64,000 bases of DNA from Clavelina lepadiformis (GCF_947623445.1 NC_135240.1:20584001-20648000), one strand, 5' to 3'. Shown: positions 25,501 through 37,154, numbered from the stretch's first letter. The notes: generated by a model from the sequence alone, not told the origin. Numbers and translations are program-made.

Positions 25501-27054
25501 AGTATATCATTCATGATGTTAAAGTTAAAAGCATTATGATGAAATTCAATTCAGACTGCACCAATTCTGATTGGTAAGTGTCATTCATGATTTTGCATGC
25601 TGATCTTAGTCTATGAACTTTACTATTTGTTATCAAGCTTTGCTCTTTCCCATTTAAATCCTATGTACATGACAGGAGTGCTTCGTTAATAAGGGTAGAA
25701 ACAAAATTAAAATTCGACCGAGTCCGAATATATATAATTAAGATTCATCTAGGGCAGTGGTTCTCAAACTTTTTAAAAGAAAGTACGCAACGGTCTCCTA
25801 GCAATTTTTTAAACGCTTCACGGTCCCTTAAAAAATCAACACAAAACAACACGTTGGTTATTATGGTATCATTGTGACGGGTGTACCTGTTTCTTTGCAA
25901 CCAGATCGGCTACGTTTGGTTCCGTTTTGGACAACGCAACCCTAATATCGTGAATCACATTCAATCGGTTTCGAGCTTTTGGCTTGATGGCAAGTAGTAC
26001 CTTTTTTGGAAGGTGCTTCGCGGTCCCAGAAACTTGTCTCGCGGACCCCAGTTTGAGAACCACTGATCTAGGGAGTCTGGACTCGCACGTGATCACGTGA
26101 CCTGGTATCTTGGGCATTACAACGTTGAAGTTCATTTATATGAGCAACAACACTTAATTCATTTTTGCATTATAAATCAATACATTACTGTTTAGGTATA
26201 ATTACCTACATTTACGTAAAAAATTATCGGTTTGCTTTCATAACCTGCATGCCGTGTAAACTCCCTTACGTTTTTCGTCATAGACAAGGCGACGGTTTAT
26301 CACTACTTGAACGTTATCCAAATTTTGGGCTTTGACGTTCACGTGTGGTTCCATGTAATTGCAGATTACCAATGTTTGTTCATTCAACAGGAAAAACAAA
26401 ATGCCCACAAAGTGTCTAATTTTACCAATCTTTTTTCTTTCGCTAATAGCTAAAGAAAACAAAGTAGCTGTTTAGCATTATCCTAGAGATCATTGCGCAA
26501 AGTTTACGGTTAACTAAAACAATTGAATTTTTGCACGTGGATGCATCTCCATCAATGAAATATAGACAATAGGCTATATTTGCAGGTCATCTTAATGGAG
26601 CTGACACACGTTGACATGTAGTATCATAATTAAAATAGAGTGGCTATTTTACCGAGAGTAAGTCACGCATCCCTTAGTTAAAGATAGCTGGTTAGGTTAG
26701 GAGAAATGATATGGAAAAACTTGATTTTAGTTATCCTCAAAACCTCTAAGAAAATATACAGTATTTATAATTTGCCTCTGGACAAGCTAAAATCATTGGC
26801 AAACAATATTGTTGAAGATAATTTGATTTTGCAAGGGGAATTACAATCCGTCGTTTTAATGTGAATAGTGAATACAAATTGCATGCTCGTTCAGAAAAAA
26901 TAAATCATTGATCATTGAACTGTTTACACCAAGTCCTTTGCATTGCAGTTCAGCAACATCCTCAGAAGACTCTTGTTCTGACAATTCATCTGATACCGAA
27001 AATTTGCTTTTTGATGTTGGAACGTTTAATGAAAAAAATTGGGATAGCGATTAA
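22562..27054 (+). CDS. HENMT1: HENMT1, small RNA 2'-O-methyltransferase (HEN1 family)
   Basis: Adds a 2'-O-methyl group to the 3' end of piRNAs (and siRNAs in some animals), protecting them from trimming and tailing; acts with PIWI proteins, usually in germ cells (family knowledge). Five exons with matching phases: 22562-22681, 24013-24198, 24296-25380, 25478-25573, 26949-27054; 530 residues, longer than human (393). Visible motifs: PPVYIQRY near the N-terminus, SAM-binding VVDFGCAEC with acidic GVDIN, then VELVEHL (the ExxEH metal ligands), STPNADFN, HPDHKFEW (third ligand region) and FCSQFGIF. These are the HEN1 core in the right order. After residue about 205 the sequence is lineage-specific, ending in an acidic Ser/Asp tail (SEDSCSDNSSDTE). 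Two hAT elements lie in introns 1 and 4. Confidence 0.95.
22849..23880. mobile_element. 1.03-kb non-autonomous hAT element in HENMT1 intron 1
   Basis: Left end TAGGGATGGGACAAA and inverted right end TAGGGATGGGCCGAG. The flanking octamers GCACCTTC (22841-22848) and TCACCTTC (23881-23888) differ only at the first base, consistent with an 8-bp hAT target duplication. Sub-terminal copies of ACTCGA-type words occur at both ends. No transposase frame is recognisable. Confidence 0.7.
25755..26065. mobile_element. 311-bp hAT MITE in HENMT1 intron 4
   Basis: Ends CAGTGGTTCTCAAAC in inverted orientation. A perfect 8-bp target duplication ATCTAGGG lies at 25747-25754 and 26066-26073. Termini of this type are typical of hAT elements. 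Non-coding; probably a recent insertion given the intact duplication. Confidence 0.9.
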
Positions 27055-27197
27055 TACATCACACAAATTTAAAAGTATGTCTATATTTTACTGAACACAA
27101 ATGTTTTTTTTTCGAAAATTGTTTCACTTTCGGTTCTTGTATTTTGTTTTTGGCATTTAGTTTCTATATAGGCCGTATGTATGTAACTTTCATTTCT

Positions 27198-27203
27198 AAT
27201 AAA
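27198..27203 (+). terminator. Polyadenylation signal of HENMT1
   Basis: AATAAA 144 bp after the HENMT1 stop codon, in AT-rich 3' flank. First canonical hexamer I see downstream. Confidence 0.55.
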
Positions 27204-27556
27204 AAATTCTCTATAGTTTAGGAGTACAGATCTGCCGATTTAGAACCCGAACTCGAGTTTTCCTCTTGGATTCATCCGAACGTTTGCTTTTTCCACAAAA
27301 AAATATTGATTATTCCAGTACTTACCACCGGAGGTAGTACTGTAACACATTAGGAATTAGGATGTGTACTGTGCTACTGGAACTATAGCAGTAACACCCG
27401 TCTTTTGTCACTTGGCAGTTTCTGTCATTCATTCCGGTAGTGGTGCTGGACGAACGGAAAAGTTTGATGATGTTTCACGCCAATTCCTCGATACTAAGCA
27501 GTCTCATCTCAAGTTATCTCTTACTGATTAGTTATTATCCTAGGAACGCATATGAC

Positions 27557-27728
27557 CAGCGGTAGGATTCAAATATTTTAACATCTGGTTCACTCACTGG
27601 CAGCATCCCATACTGACCCGGTGCCGAAATATACACAGGCCTGTACATACGCTTGTTAACACCCGTTCCTCGGAGGTTATTAAAATTCCAACAACCGGTT
27701 CGTACGAACCGACTGAATCCCACCATTG
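27557..27728. mobile_element. 172-bp hAT-like MITE
   Basis: Left end CAGCGGTAGGATTCA and inverted right end CAATGGTGGGATTCA. Flanks CATATGAC and CATATGGT share six bases. The element also contains the palindrome GGTTCGTACGAACC. Non-coding; older or more diverged than the neighbours with perfect duplications. Confidence 0.6.
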
Positions 27729-28415
27729 CATATGGTCAGATAAACGCATATTAATTTTCTAGTTGTTTTATTGGTTCAACCGTCGAAGACATATCATAGG
27801 CTCAACATAAAAACGTGGTTAATCGAGTACTACAGTTTGAGTTGACTTTATAATAAAGAATTTGTGTCTCGAAGGAGATACGCTACGCAAAAAGTCGTAA
27901 AAACCACCAACAGATAAATGTTAAGCTTACATCACGATAACATTTCCAACTAAATATGGGCATCGTCATTTGATTAAAGCAGTTGCTGTGACGTAACCTT
28001 AACATTACCTATCGCTAGGCTCAGCAGTAAATTTAACAAATTAATGCATAATAAGTCACCCATTTGTAAATGCTGTCACTGCAATGTTTCTTTTTATTAA
28101 AAAAGTAAATGCAAGTAGTTATTATGTCGCCTATATAAAATATAGCCTGGTAGTGATTTTAGAAAGAAATTTTGTGAAATAGCTTATAATTTTTATTACA
28201 TGAAGTAAGTGTATAGTATATACGATACGTACATCAAGAACATAGGAATCTTTTTTTAATCTTAATGAAATAAATCATTTTAATTTATTGCAATTGATTT
28301 AACATTTGTCCAATAAAATCTTAAATTTTGCTGTCCAACGCCCTCTGCGTTTCATGGAAATGTTGTCGTCTGCGATGGTTGCGTGATGTTGAAATGATAT
28401 GACGTACGCTATAAG

Positions 28416-28771
28416 CAGGGTTGCCATACCGTCCTTATTTCTAAGATTTGTCCTTATTTTAAAGGTCCGTGTCTTAGAAAATATGTTTGTCCTTTTTTCT
28501 AAGAAATGTCCTTATTTTCACTTTCGTCCTTATTTTTAGGGCGGAGGTGGGCACTTTTGTCCTTATTTTGGGCATTTTGTCACCTTAACAATACCATTTT
28601 GTACCGAAGAGATACCAAAATTATGAACATGCAGATAGTGTCTTGTTTTTTTTTTTTTTTTTTTTTTTAGGAACATTGGTTGCTTTCTCTTGTTGTACAC
28701 TGTTTAAGGTGGTATTCCTCGTTCATTTTCTAGTCGTCCTTATTTTTGAGTTGAGACTGATGGCAACCCTG
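28416..28771. mobile_element. 356-bp hAT MITE with repeated TCCTTATTT words
   Basis: Ends CAGGGTTGCCAT in inverted orientation. A perfect 8-bp target duplication GCTATAAG is at 28408-28415 and 28772-28779. The inside carries at least five copies of GTCCTTATTT and a poly-T run of about two dozen bases (near 28648-28670). Non-coding. Confidence 0.9.
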
Positions 28772-29484
28772 GCTATAAGCCTATAACTGACTCCACATGA
28801 TGTTGAAAGCTGCGTGAACATCTCGGCATTACACGTACTACCAGTAGAACGGCCACCAGATGAAAAACTTTAGGTATAGTAAACTTAATCGAACTGATAA
28901 TTTAATAGGTTAATCGTGAAGTAATAAAATGACATTTGGTCAAATACGCAAACACTTACAAAGGAAGGTAATCAACGAAATGTTAAACAAAATTGTAGAA
29001 TGGGGTGGACCGACCGCCGCACCACTCCCCCGTAGATGAGGTTTAGGGAGTAACGAAAACAAACTGAAATCGACAAAATGCAATTAAAAGTAAATACACA
29101 AGTAGGGGAATGCTTGCCTACAAAGTCCCGTGAAATACAAACCGAGTCCAAGTCAGACTGTAACGACACCGGTGAAATCTAAGCCTAAAAATGCAATTCC
29201 ATGTCGGACTGAGACGATACCGGCAGAGCAGGAGGTGTTCCAACTTGGACCTGAATAAGTGGAACTAATTCTGGACCGCCTACGATTATCACTGGAACCT
29301 GCTTATATGTAAAATTGATTCTGAACCTTCTACGACCATCACTCGGATTTGTATTTGTAGAAATTATATCTGCAGCAGCAACCAATAGCACAGCTCGTGC
29401 TATCACAGTGTGCTAATCATTACTTCACCAACAACATCCTGTCAATTACAGAGCAGCAATCAACAACAGCGTACTACTTGAGCA

Positions 29485-29528
29485 TTGACAGTCTGTTGTT
29501 CATTACGTCATGAACAGCAGACTGTCAA
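29485..29528. repeat. 44-bp near-perfect palindrome
   Basis: TTGACAGTCTGTTGTTCAT and its near-exact inverse TGAACAGCAGACTGTCAA meet at a TACG/TCA centre, with about one mismatch. It could form a hairpin in RNA or be a symmetric protein-binding site. No element boundaries are apparent. Confidence 0.7.
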
Positions 29529-29865
29529 ATTCTGATCAGTCAACAGTAAGAGGGTGCTTTATGAAAACAGCAGATCGCTATAAAACAATAGCAGTCGTTC
29601 ATGAATTAAGTGTATTTTTACAAGGTTGTTTTATCGGCGTATTTGTTACCTAGTTACCGCACTGCCTCGAACTTTATTGGACTTAATATTATTACGTATG
29701 GTTGTGTTCGTGAGCGTTGTATGCCGTAGTAATTTTTTTGTAAATAATTTTTTGCATGTTGGATTTAACGGCCATGTTAACCATTATTCATGTTTTCATT
29801 TCATTTGCCGTCGCAAACATATAAAGAATTACAATGATAGTCACCACAAATAACAACGGCAAATA

Positions 29866-30479
29866 CAGTCGAATCCGCTTAATTCGGACACCGGATAACC
29901 CGGACAACCGCTTTATTCGGCCAAAATGCTCGGGAACGGAACAAAAGTAAAAATTGAACGTAAAAAACTCCTGTTAATTCGGACAATTCTCCGCTTAATT
30001 CGGACACAGGTTCGCAATTCCATCGTTAGGTTATGACACAATAAACAGTACTTCGTTCGTTTTAAGACAAGATTCAATTGCATTATGAGTGATTATGGTG
30101 AAACAATGACAATCGATGCAGTAACAATCGACAATGAACTCATATAACGCCGTGCCAGCTTCATAGTCGCTTTTACTTCGGTACAATTGCGTCCATCTTG
30201 TAGGACAAAGTTGTACAGGAAAGTTTAGCACAAAAAGTGAAATTGCTCACTAAAGTAAACGAAGACGTTTTATGCGATCAGTGCCAGTTACTGTAGTATA
30301 GCGCAGCTGCAATTCATTTATTACGCAACACTACACTATTTTAAATGCGTTTTTTGCCTTTATGCATGACCATGAAACGAACAATTGATTTTCCGCTTAA
30401 TTCGGACAAAGCCGTTTCTCCGCTTAATTCGGCCAAAAGTGAGCGGAACCAAAGTATCCGAATTAAGCGGAGTCGACTG
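29866..30479. mobile_element. 614-bp pogo/Tigger-like MITE
   Basis: Inverted ends CAGTCGAATCCGCTTAATTC and CAGTCGACTCCGCTTAATTC, each flanked by a TA dinucleotide (29864-29865, 30480-30481). The CAGT...CCGCTTAATTCGGA-type terminus with TA duplication is that of pogo/Tigger elements in the Tc1/mariner superfamily. Further internal CCGCTTAATTCGG copies lie near both ends. No transposase frame remains. Confidence 0.85.
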
Positions 30480-30562
30480 TATGTGCATCACAATAATATA
30501 ATGGAAAAGAATAAATTTTTTAGCGTCAGCACGGCCACCAGATCTAATATCCTATTATACTT

Positions 30563-30935
30563 CACCCCATTCGTCTACTTTCCGTCCATTAAAATGGTCC
30601 AGAGTACGGGAATTTTTTCCCATTGTAATGGTTGAAAGTATGCCTTTCTTACCCTAGAGTAAAATATATGCCTTTGGAATGGGGAGAATTTTACTTCGGC
30701 ACAAGTAGGGTTTGTGAACCCCATTCGTCTATTTTTCCGCCCATTAAAATTGACCTGTTTTCAGCAATGAGGTTTCACACAAACCATATTTCTGCCGAAG
30801 TAAACATCTCCCCATTCCAAATGCATATTTCTTACTCTAGCTAGGGTAAGAATGGCATACTTTCTGCCATTCGAATGGGAAAATATTACCGCAATTCCAC
30901 CCATTTCAATGGGCGGAAAGCAGACGAATCGGGTG
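30563..30935. mobile_element. 373-bp foldback element
   Basis: Nearly the whole element is an inverted repeat. The left arm begins CACCCCATTCGTCTACTTTC and the right arm, inverted, begins CACCCGATTCGTCTGCTTTC; the arms continue in parallel (both contain CTTACCCTAG, GGAATGGGGAGA and TTTACTTCGGC). An extra copy of the terminal motif (CCCCATTCGTCTATTTTTCC) sits near 30720, inside the loop. Perfect 7-bp direct repeats TATACTT flank it (30556-30562, 30936-30942). Superfamily not assigned. Confidence 0.8.
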
Positions 30936-31189
30936 TATACTTTATCATTATTTTTTACCATATGGTTGCATTATTCTTGCACATTTTAAGCTTTGCTGCT
31001 TTTTCCCACTCATTGTTTGCTGGTGGAACTGGTAATTGTTATCTTATTACGCTATAATGGTTGGCATTATATTTTTCGTTCTCCTACAGACAATGACAAA
31101 AAATAAACAGTGCAATACGACCTTGTCTCTTTAAATCACTGATCCAAATTGAAGCAGTACACAAATATAACACTAGTGACTAGATCATC

Positions 31190-31440
31190 ACAGGACAACT
31201 TATTCTTGCCCCGAACCAAAATAGTAAAAGGCAAAAAGAGTTAACATTTCGAAAATCTAATTTTTGGAATAAACTACCACACAACATAAAAAAATCAAGT
31301 CTCATAAATATTTCTCATATCAATTTAGAAGTGGACTTGTGCAAGGAAAGTGCTGTTTGGATAATTGTGAATAGGTTGATGGATGTATGGTTGTGGATTT
31401 CTTTTGCATCATATTGCTATTGATTTGGTTGAAATAAAAT
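31190..31440 (+). mobile_element. LINE 3'-end fragment (Jockey/CR1/L2-type)
   Basis: In one frame the segment reads LILAPNQNSKRQKELTFR then SNFWNKLPHNIKKSSLINI, matching the familiar C-terminal end of non-LTR retrotransposon reverse transcriptases (the WN.LP..IK...S...F pattern). It is 5'-truncated and lacks the polymerase core, so it is a dead copy. Confidence 0.6.
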
Positions 31441-32933
31441 GTTCTGCTGTTGATTCTGTAGTGTGTCTTTGTTTTTTTTGCAGCTTTGTTGTAATTAATT
31501 GAGTTTCATTTTCTTTTCTAGCCGTTCCCATTGTACTTTTTTGCAATAGAAACTGGGGCAACTGACCTGGATGACTGCGAGGTCTTTTCGCTGCCCCATC
31601 TCAATCAATTTTGTTGAATTGTATTGTGATATTTTAGTTTTACTTTGAACAAAAAGATTTATACACAATCAACGTGTTTAAATCTCTTTGCTTTGGATGG
31701 TGAAATAAATTTTTTCTCTCTCTTTCTCTCTCTCAGCAACATCGTGACGTCGCCAATAGCAGGGTTAAAGATCACAGAGAGACTTTACAAATCAGCAACA
31801 ACGCCTGGGCCTGTGTCCTGTATACGGTATTTTGTTTGCCGGTATACATGCATTTACAAAAGTTAAGGTATCGTACTATTCAGCCGCTGAATAAGGGGAC
31901 TTTTTTTTTGCTGAGTCAAATCCTTTATGAAACAATGGATTTATTATGTCACAGAGGGGAGTCAATATTTCGCACACCACCAGACCGTCTTTTAATGAGC
32001 GCAGTTTTTGGCGTCCTGTTGAACAGAAAGAAAGAATTTATTTTTCACTATTCAAATAATAAATAAATTACACAAATTAACAAAAATTAGTAGTTGCATC
32101 TTGCATGGCGTAGGGCAGCGAATGATCTAGTGATCATCGAAGTCTGCCCCTCCAGATTCTATGATAAATCAAACGAAAAGCAAGGATACCGATGCGGCAA
32201 AAATGAAGGCAGCGTCTTGGCCTATATCACCCGCTATGCCGGTTACCGAATTTGGTAAAGGCTAATTCAGTTAACGGCATTCCGGTTACGCAATTAGTAT
32301 TTTTTTACTTCAGTAACTTACTCACTTATGCGAAATCGTTACAACCCGATACCTAAAACGTTTGTGATTTAAAAAAACTTAAAAGCTAATTAAGTCCGGC
32401 GCAAATACCAAGTAACTCTACTGCGTTTGTTTTTAGATTTCTCTTAGCTTTTAAAAATTTTGCCGTGTTGAACTACATTTTTGTAAATTTTTCTTTGAAG
32501 CCGCTCTATTTTCTTGTTCCTGACAAGTGTTTATGTCATGGGCCTCACCATGTATAAGTAAAACGGCGTTTTTCTTGGTCCCTTTCGTTCAAACGATGAT
32601 GCCCCATCATAATTCAATGTCACTGTATGTTTGAATTGCCATCGAATATACTTTGAAAAGATGAATGCACTCCTAATCCAGACTGCAGAGTATAGGAAGA
32701 GCTCACCCAATATATCTTTTCTAAAACGGCATAGCAAGCCAAGGCAAAACTGGTGTCTCCAAAAAAGGAGAGGCTAACTTCTGCTCCGACTTATTCTGCA
32801 AAACTAGTGTATTTTTTCCCTAATTTTAATCGTATAGGGCAGAAACTTGCCTCCACAAACACCGGGCAGCCTTGGGCCACGATTGCAGTGTACACCAGCT
32901 GTTTCCTTGCACACCAGAATTTTGCTTAGCACC

Positions 32934-33227
32934 GGATAATCTGCTTTCCTGTGAGGATTACGCAACACAAGACAATTTATTTAGGTTTGGGAACATAATT
33001 TTGGCAACAAAGCAGCGAATCGCCCTCTTTTTTCTTGTCAGGCGGGCAATTGTTATATTGTTTTTGTTTTCATGCCAAACGGGTAATCTGCTTTCCTGTG
33101 AAGATTACGAAACACATGGCTAGAGTATTTTATTTAGGTTTGGAAATATAATTTTTGGCATCAGAGCAGCGAATCTCCCTCTTTGTTTTTGTCAGTAAGG
33201 CAATTATTATATTGTTTTCAAACCAAA
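32934..33227. repeat. Two-copy 147-bp tandem duplication
   Basis: Unit 1 (32934-33080) and unit 2 (33081-33227) share landmarks at a constant 147-bp offset: TAATCTGCTTTCCTGTGA, TTTATTTAGGTTTGG, AGCAGCGAATC and TTATATTGTTTT. They differ by scattered substitutions, so the duplication is not recent. Non-coding. Confidence 0.8.
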
Positions 33228-33229
33228 AA

Positions 33230-34720
33230 TTTACTATAAAGTTAAAAACAGCTTTGACTGTCACTTGCAAAAAACAAACAAAAAGATTTATTATTGTTTT
33301 AAACAAAAGGTTTTTGAAGATGTTTGCAAAGTTGCAAGCTGTAAAGCACACAGAACGTCTAACATGATGTCACCTGCAAGCCGACATTTTGGCCATCATT
33401 TGACTTCCGTTATCTACATAGTAGTATTCCTATTTCCTAGCTTGTTAATATTTAAGATTGGTTTCTTGTGAACACTAATGGAAGTCATTTCAACTACTCC
33501 ATTTGTCTAATGTAATGATAACTTGTGTAATGCTATGGTTTACTTACGACGTTTATAAATGCCTTGCATATTTATTTTTTGATCTTGTTTCAAAACATGC
33601 CTCTGAAGGAATGTAGTTAAAGTTTTTCTAAATAAAAGTGTCAGTGCTGCCTATGTTGGCTACTAAGCATGCTAAAGATTTTGAAAAAAGTACACACAAT
33701 ACAATGCATAACACTTATGAACAACTTACATCACTGTAGCATGTGTATTGTATATACTATATTGACAGTTACCACAAATGCAAGTGGACACCATTTAGAC
33801 ATGTCCAATTTAAAGATCTCCACATATTTCTGTTTGTGCTACACTTACTACCGAATAGTTTTTAGTCTCACTTTAAAATCAAGGGTGTCATGATCGAAAA
33901 TTAACTCCCAAGATTGCAACACTGCATAGGCTATAAGCAATATTTGGCGAAAATATTGGGTAATATATATATATATACTGTATATGAGAGAATATGGTAA
34001 TATTTACGTCATTCTTATGAACCTGAGATCCAGTTTCAACACTTGAAAGGTCCAGATGTGTATTGTGTATCGCAATTCCCTAGTTGAGTAGCTTTTACTT
34101 TAGCCTATACACCACAGTAATTTTAGACTGCAACTCTGAACTGTTAACCTAACATTAGCTGCTTGGTAAGCAAAGTCGTCTGGGTGCCTAATGAACCAGT
34201 AATCTGTACCTCTTTCTTCTCCCTCTCACTTTTAATTACAATACAGTACCTAATTTTCAAGCTAATAATAATTAAGCTATATTTTTATGGTTGTACTGTT
34301 CATTTAGGACAAAGTTGAAGGTATGAATATAATTCTTGTCACAGCAGGTTTCAGTGAAGATCTGTATCATGTTAGTTGTGATGCAATAATTTTACATTAT
34401 AACTCAGCAGTGGGCATTATTTTATTTGTTTCAGTTTTTCTTTATAGTTATTATAGTTTCTGTTGCTATTCTTCAGTTTGCTGTTGTTGGCACATTTAAG
34501 ACTAATTTTGCTTTAAATGCACCTGAGAAAATAAGTCACTCATTGAAGTAAGTTTTTATAGCCTCCTGTGTAAGTCTCCGTAGCACATCAAACTGTGAAT
34601 TTCTATTCTAAATAGGTCCTTATCAGGTCAATTTGTCCAGTTGGAGTATCCCAAATCTTGAAAAATCCACATTTAAATTTGATATTACAATGGTTGTCTT
34701 TGCGAATGACGGCTTCCTTT
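33230..34720. other. Intergenic upstream of PICK1
   Basis: No gene recognised. A short TA repeat is at 33965-33985. The promoter and any 5' UTR exon of PICK1 should lie here, but I cannot place them. Confidence 0.4.
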
Positions 34721-34724
34721 TCAA

Positions 34725-34744
34725 ACTTTTGTTTTATTTCTCAG
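34725..34744 (+). promoter_or_regulatory. Strong 3' splice acceptor upstream of PICK1 start
   Basis: A pyrimidine-rich tract ending TTTATTTCTCAG lies 44 nt before the PICK1 ATG. It fits either a 5' UTR intron acceptor or a trans-splice acceptor. Confidence 0.5.
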
Positions 34745-34788
34745 ATTTTCAAAGAATTTTGGTGTAATATATAATTGCTGCCACGAAA

Positions 34789-35952
34789 ATGGAAGACTGG
34801 GGAATAGAAGAAGACAAAATGGGAATGACAACTATGTCAGGCACAGTCACCCTCACAAAAGATAGTCAAAATCTTATTGGGATTAGCATAGGTGGTGGTG
34901 CACCTTTGTGTCCATGTCTGTATATTGTTCAAGTCTTTGATAATACTCCAGCCTCCAAAGATGGGTCACTAGCAGCAGGGGACGAAATTGTTACCATAAA
35001 TGGACAGTCGGTAAAAGGTCTTACCAAAGTTCAGTTGGCTAAAACTATCCAAGCTATTAAAGGAGATGTCAAAATTAACTACAACAAGCTGCATGCTGAT
35101 CCAAAACAAGGCAAAACCCTTGACATTATCCTTAAAAAGCTAAAGCACAGGTTAGTGGAGCAAATGGATACTGGAACTGCTGATGCATTAGGTCTCAGTC
35201 GTGCCATATTATGTAATGATGTTCTAATTAAAAGGCTGCAGGACATGGAAAGAACAGCTACCATTTATAGGGGTTTGATGTGTTATTGCAAAAAGCTTCT
35301 CAAAGCTTATTTCAACCTGTGCAAAACACACCGAGAGTTTGGTGACATCTTCTCTGTGATTGGAATACGTGAACCTCACAAGAACAGCAGTTTGGCTTTT
35401 TCAAAATTTAGTGATGCTCATCGCGACTTTGAGAAATCTGGATTCAAACTTTTAAAGACCCTTAAGCCAATGTTAACTGATCTAAATACTTACCTGAACA
35501 AAGCAATACCTGACACCAAGCTTACCATAAAAAAGTATGCCGATGTGAAGTTTGAGTACTTGTCATATTGCCTAAAGGTAAAAGAAATGGATGACGAAGA
35601 ATACAGCTATGCTGCTCTTCAGGAACCTTTGTATCGGGTTGAAACCGGTAATTACGAATATCGCCTGGTCTTAAGATGCAGGCAAGAAGCCCGATCCTAT
35701 TTTGCAAAGTTACGAAAAGATGTTATGGAGAAACTTGAGCTACTCGACAACAAACATGTGCAGGACATAGTTTTTCAACTTCAGAAATTTGTGTCGGCCG
35801 TTTCTGAATACCATGCTGCCTGCCATGATCAGATGAAAGGTGCAGATGTTTTTCCTATAGAGGTTGATCTTGCAACCTCGACATTTGAGTACGACAAAAA
35901 AGAAAAATTTAATGATCCTGAGTATGAGGAAGACATAGAAAACAAATGGTAG
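34789..35952 (+). CDS. PICK1: PICK1, PDZ + BAR (arfaptin homology) scaffold
   Basis: Peripheral membrane protein that binds C-termini of receptors and kinases (PKC-alpha, AMPA-type glutamate receptors in vertebrates) through PDZ and shapes membranes through its BAR domain (family knowledge). 387 residues, human 415. Seen here: PDZ at about 20-105 with carboxylate loop LIGISIGGG and the CPC motif (LCPCLYIV); BAR/AH domain about 145-360 with FGDIFSVIGIREP, LKPMLTDLNTYLNKAIPD and CLKVKEMDDEEYS; and an acidic tail (DPEYEEDIENKW) shorter than in human. The start is set by the strongly conserved ...EEDKMG N-terminus. The coding region has no intron, unlike the multi-exon vertebrate gene. Confidence 0.97.
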   Translation: MEDWGIEEDKMGMTTMSGTVTLTKDSQNLIGISIGGGAPLCPCLYIVQVFDNTPASKDGSLAAGDEIVTINGQSVKGLTKVQLAKTIQAIKGDVKINYNKLHADPKQGKTLDIILKKLKHRLVEQMDTGTADALGLSRAILCNDVLIKRLQDMERTATIYRGLMCYCKKLLKAYFNLCKTHREFGDIFSVIGIREPHKNSSLAFSKFSDAHRDFEKSGFKLLKTLKPMLTDLNTYLNKAIPDTKLTIKKYADVKFEYLSYCLKVKEMDDEEYSYAALQEPLYRVETGNYEYRLVLRCRQEARSYFAKLRKDVMEKLELLDNKHVQDIVFQLQKFVSAVSEYHAACHDQMKGADVFPIEVDLATSTFEYDKKEKFNDPEYEEDIENKW

Positions 35953-37136
35953 ACATGCAAACAATTCCTTGTAAATTTATGGTGCAGTAAGTCAAGGTTT
36001 AAGTGCAGTAAAAACAAACTGGTGCAGTTGCTTATTATGCTCTGTTGGTTGTTTAATTTAAATACTTCAAAGTGTTTTTTGAATGGCAACAGTGCTTGTT
36101 TTTAGTTATAACCTGATTGTTATTCATTGTGTGCATTATGAAGAAATTTTGTTTAGTATTTATCCAGTTGCATGCGTTTGCTTATTTCCTTTAATTTTTA
36201 TGTCAACCTAATAATGGTTATTTAGTTGGATTTTTTAACTTTGTTTATACTTCAAGAACCAGATACCAGGCAATGTACATTGTTAGTGATTTTTATATGA
36301 TGAGTCACCATATCAGCTCCCCACAATCGCAACACTCCACTTAAGAACACATTTTTAAACAAGGTTATTCAAACCTAGTTTATGAGTGATAGGGTTTGAA
36401 AACAGATCAATTATGTACTAAGGTTTTGGCGGTTAGTCTCCCTTTGGTTGAGTGCCATATTCACACAGTGAGGTCAACATTGAAACTAAATTCATCTGGT
36501 CCAAACACGTTTGCTGATCATGCACTGTATATATCGAGCAAATCTATTTATAAAGTTAGTAGACAACCAGAATAGATTAATAATAAGTTTCATGTTTTGG
36601 CGTGTTGTAAAACAATATCTAGAAAAGCATGTCATCACTTATTTAAACAGTATTTCTGTTAATTATTTGCTAGTGATATCACTGCTTTATTGTGTCATGC
36701 ATTCACTACAGCCTGGTGCAGACAGTGTAGGCTACTTATGGGTTGGGCTTACTTGGGCCAGGTTTAAGTAACTGGTCATTGTTGTGTTAATGTCATATTG
36801 TTTCTATAACCATAATTTGTATGCAATTGAGAACTGTTAGCACAAGTCATTTCAAAGAAAAACATAGGTTCAGGGAGCAAATTAATTAACTTTGTTATAT
36901 TATGTATAAAACAATTTTTAACGGGATTAATTTTGATTATAAATTCTATGTTTTGAACTGTAAGTATTTTCACAATGGCAGCAAACCCAATATATCACTG
37001 GTACTCATACTAAAATTGGCTTGCATTGCAGTGTAATGTTTTTTCAGTTTTGTTTAAACATTTCTAGATTTATTGATTAAGTATGTACACATACGGTAGT
37101 ACATGTTCTGCCTGTATCTCCATATTCTTTTTTATT
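35953..37136. other. Spacer between PICK1 and TBCK
   Basis: About 1.2 kb of AT-rich sequence; holds the PICK1 3' UTR and the TBCK 5' region. No gene or repeat recognised. Confidence 0.45.
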
Positions 37137-37154
37137 GTGGTGAATTCTGTCTAG
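37137..37154 (+). promoter_or_regulatory. 3' splice acceptor upstream of TBCK start
   Basis: GTGAATTCTGTCTAG ends 43 nt before the TBCK ATG. It is a candidate acceptor for a 5' UTR intron or a trans-spliced leader. Confidence 0.4.

Noticed and set aside
29185-29406. 73-codon minus-strand frame as a small protein gene
   Set aside because: No family features or supporting exons; lies in a repeat-rich spacer.
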